9,168 nucleotides of DNA from Alphaproteobacteria bacterium (GTDB lineage Bacteria; Pseudomonadota; Alphaproteobacteria; Sphingomonadales; Sphingomonadaceae). A program made the translations under genes and the position numbers. The notes beneath the pieces were generated by a model. It had not been told where the DNA came from. It did not search any database and worked only from the letters and a program-made list of their open reading frames with translations. Below, one piece after another: positions 7,455 to 9,168 of this stretch. Every line of letters begins with the position of its first letter. The first letter of the stretch is position 1. The stretch is from contig JAHJSJ010000283.1 of the NCBI GenBank assembly GCA_018830415.1, positions 1 to 9,168 on the forward strand, read 5' to 3'.

Positions 7455-9168
7455 TCAGAGCCTTTCATAGCTGCGCATAAGTTGCCGATATATCTGGCGT
7501 GATGCCGCAGGCAGTTCAGTGCTAGGATCAATCGGTTCAGGGGTGTTTTCAGGATTCTGGCGGAGCGCATCCGCAGGCGCTGCGACCGGCGGCTCCGGCG
7601 GCGGCGCGGTTGTGCGTTCAGCGATCACTTCGGTGCGCTCCGCAATCTGCCTCACCGCGCGCGCCAATTCCGCCTGTCCGTCCTCCATCCGGCCGATTTC
7701 ATTGGCAAGAACCCGCAAGTGGCGGTGGGTGGCGCTGTCGCCTTCCGCTCCGGTAATCAGACGGATGACCCACCCGATAAGCGGCAATGTCGCCCAGCGG
7801 TGCCGCTTGATCGCGCGGTCCAGCCCCGCGACGCCGGGAATAAACGCGCGCCCTTCCGGTGAGCGGCGCAGCTGCCTCAGGATCGCCAGCTTGTGCTCCC
7901 CTGCGCGCAGGCGGTTGAGGTAATACACCTCGCCCTCGTGATCAGGCGCGCGGCCCAGCACGGATTGGTAGGCGGCATGAATGAACTCGCGATCATGCGG
8001 AGCCAACAGGCGCGGCACAGATGTAATCGGCTCGTCGCTTTCGATCATCTCGAAGTTCCCGTATTTGAAGGCGGCGTCTGCAACCGGCGGGTTACCGGAA
8101 TGAGACAAATTGCCTCCCCGGTCCGGCAGCGGCGCGGTCGGCACCACGGCCTCGCGCTGGAATTGCCGGATGGCTGCGGCGTGCTCGGCCAAGGAAACAA
8201 GCGCGGCGCGCGGCGCGAGCCACCGGACAAGTGTAGCGCGAACACGCGGTAATTTAACAAAAAAATCAGGCGCGGCCACCAGCAATTCTGTGGCACGCTG
8301 CAATTGCTCCTCACGCCAGGCGATATGGCCGTTCAACCGATCTATCTCAGCCTGCAAGCGGCCGTGCTGATCTGCGGTTTCGCGTTGCGATGATGCGAGG
8401 TTTTCGGCGAGGCTATCGCGCTGCGCTGTTGCTTCTGCGAGTTGCTGCGCCAACATCGCTTGAACGCCAGTCAGTTTGGCGATTTCGTCCGTGGCATTGC
8501 TAAGCGCGGCACTGTGCAAGGCCCGATCAGCCGCCGCATCGGAACGCGCGGTGTGCAATTCTTCTTCTGCACGTTCAAGCCGTCGCTCAATATGCTCGCG
8601 AAGGAGTGCGGCGTCAGCAAAGCGTTCGGTGTGAGCTTGCGCCATGGTGACAAGCTGACCTTCGAGCTGGCCAACTTCGCGCAGCACTTTTCCGTGATCC
8701 TGCCGCAAGGCGTCGAGCGCGGCGGTCGCATCGGCCAGCGTACGTTCGGCCCCGGCGGCCCGATAATTCACGCGCGCCAGTTCTGCCGACGTTTCGACCA
8801 AGCAGTTCTTGGTCTCGCGCAATTCGGCATCTTTTTCGGTTGTGTGATGTGTGGCTTTACCAAGTTGTTCCGACGTTTCGACCAGCTGTTGCTTGGCCTT
8901 GCCCAGTGCGACCTTATTCTCGGCAAGGCGGTTCTGCGCCTCTTCACACTCTGACGCGAGGCGGGTTTTCTCGGCGTTGTCCGCCGCTTCTCTTGCATCG
9001 ATACGCGCCAGCATTTCTGCACGAACTTCGGCAATCGCCTCGTCTTTTTCGGCGCAAATCTGCCCTGCTGAAAAGTGAGTATCCGAGACTTGAAAGCCGT
9101 CAAAGACATTGGGGCATTCCGCGATTCTGCCACGCAGATGCTCATGGCTTTCATGGACGAAGAACCGG
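7455..9168 (-). CDS. Coiled-coil protein with DUF4214 domain, 5' end outside the window
   Basis: The reading frame is open to the right edge, so the gene starts outside the window. The first ATG in view (9014) has no good ribosome site, and 51 further in-frame codons precede it. Those codons read as ordinary protein (for example RFFVHESHEHLRGRIAE) that does not look like coiled coil, so a separate N-terminal domain probably lies upstream. Counting from the 9014 methionine, residues 1-245 are a long heptad-rich, Ala/Glu/Gln/Leu-rich coiled coil with a 28-residue internal repeat. Residues about 342-390 match the DUF4214 pattern (AAYQSVLGRAPDHEG, then YYLNRLRAGE and SPEGRAF). A short hydrophobic stretch (WATLPLIGWVIRLITG, 407-422) follows, then another helical region (430-468), a proline-rich linker (470-500) and a basic amphipathic-looking C-terminus. 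No signal peptide can be judged. DUF4214 is often found in proteins encoded in polysaccharide loci, and its function is poorly defined. A scaffold or chain-length role is inference. The stop lies 4 bases before the next gene. Confidence 0.85.
   Translation of the reverse strand, partial: RFFVHESHEHLRGRIAECPNVFDGFQVSDTHFSAGQICAEKDEAIAEVRAEMLARIDAREAADNAEKTRLASECEEAQNRLAENKVALGKAKQQLVETSEQLGKATHHTTEKDAELRETKNCLVETSAELARVNYRAAGAERTLADATAALDALRQDHGKVLREVGQLEGQLVTMAQAHTERFADAALLREHIERRLERAEEELHTARSDAAADRALHSAALSNATDEIAKLTGVQAMLAQQLAEATAQRDSLAENLASSQRETADQHGRLQAEIDRLNGHIAWREEQLQRATELLVAAPDFFVKLPRVRATLVRWLAPRAALVSLAEHAAAIRQFQREAVVPTAPLPDRGGNLSHSGNPPVADAAFKYGNFEMIESDEPITSVPRLLAPHDREFIHAAYQSVLGRAPDHEGEVYYLNRLRAGEHKLAILRQLRRSPEGRAFIPGVAGLDRAIKRHRWATLPLIGWVIRLITGAEGDSATHRHLRVLANEIGRMEDGQAELARAVRQIAERTEVIAERTTAPPPEPPVAAPADALRQNPENTPEPIDPSTELPAASRQIYRQLMRSYERL
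7461..7466 (-). promoter_or_regulatory. Ribosome binding site for the large glycosyltransferase
   Basis: Read on the minus strand, GAAAGG ends 10 bases before the ATG at 7450. It lies within the last codons of the preceding coiled-coil gene, consistent with coupled translation. It overlaps an alternative in-frame ATG at 7468, which it therefore could not serve. Confidence 0.5.
8786..8884 (-). repeat. 28-residue direct repeat inside the coiled coil
   Basis: The 15-base word CCGACGTTTCGACCA occurs at 8786-8800 and again at 8870-8884, exactly 84 bases apart, and flanking bases remain similar. In protein the repeat gives QLVETSEQLGKA and CLVETSAELARV, 28 residues (four heptads) apart. It looks like an internal duplication that lengthened the coiled coil. 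Confidence 0.7.

Noticed and set aside
8768..9154. Minus-strand frame of 128 codons overlapping the coiled-coil gene
   Set aside because: It is in a different frame from the coiled-coil protein, has an Arg/Lys/Pro/Ser-rich shadow-like composition, and the coiled-coil frame stays open through the same stretch.

Overview
The window is part of a cell-surface polysaccharide (probably O-antigen or exopolysaccharide) biosynthesis locus. All six genes I can support lie on the minus strand and are read from the right edge to the left. Gaps are short (4 to 50 bases) or genes overlap by 8 bases, so they look like one operon. The high GC content of most of the window (hand counts of 39/60 at 5341-5400 and 41/60 at 4741-4800) and the protein families suggest a Gram-negative proteobacterium. 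An alphaproteobacterium such as a sphingomonad is plausible, but this is an impression, not a demonstration.

In transcription order: (1) 9168-7455, a 5'-incomplete gene for a protein with a long coiled coil, a DUF4214 domain and a proline-rich tail. (2) 7450-4442, a very large glycosyltransferase with two GT4-type units and the front part of a third unit that is cut short. (3) 4391-3321, a SAM-dependent methyltransferase with a C-terminal beta-type accessory region, in clearly lower-GC DNA. (4) 3276-2242, gmd, GDP-mannose 4,6-dehydratase. (5) 2236-1334, rmd, GDP-4-keto-6-deoxy-D-mannose reductase. (6) 1341-241, a single-domain GT4 glycosyltransferase. The last 240 bases hold no gene I can support but contain a perfect 17-base inverted repeat.

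Together the genes suggest this pathway: gmd and rmd convert GDP-D-mannose to GDP-D-rhamnose, the GT4 enzymes build a D-rhamnose-containing (possibly also mannose-containing) chain, and the methyltransferase may decorate or cap it. The coiled-coil protein next to the multi-domain glycosyltransferase and a methyltransferase resembles in outline the WbdD/WbdA chain-length logic of E. coli O9a, but this is inference from architecture only.

The points most worth a second look are the truncated third glycosyltransferase unit, its coincidence with a sharp fall in GC (about 4620 down to 3290), and the coiled-coil/DUF4214 protein as a possible length-control or scaffold partner. I saw no tRNA, rRNA, CRISPR array or recognisable transposase.
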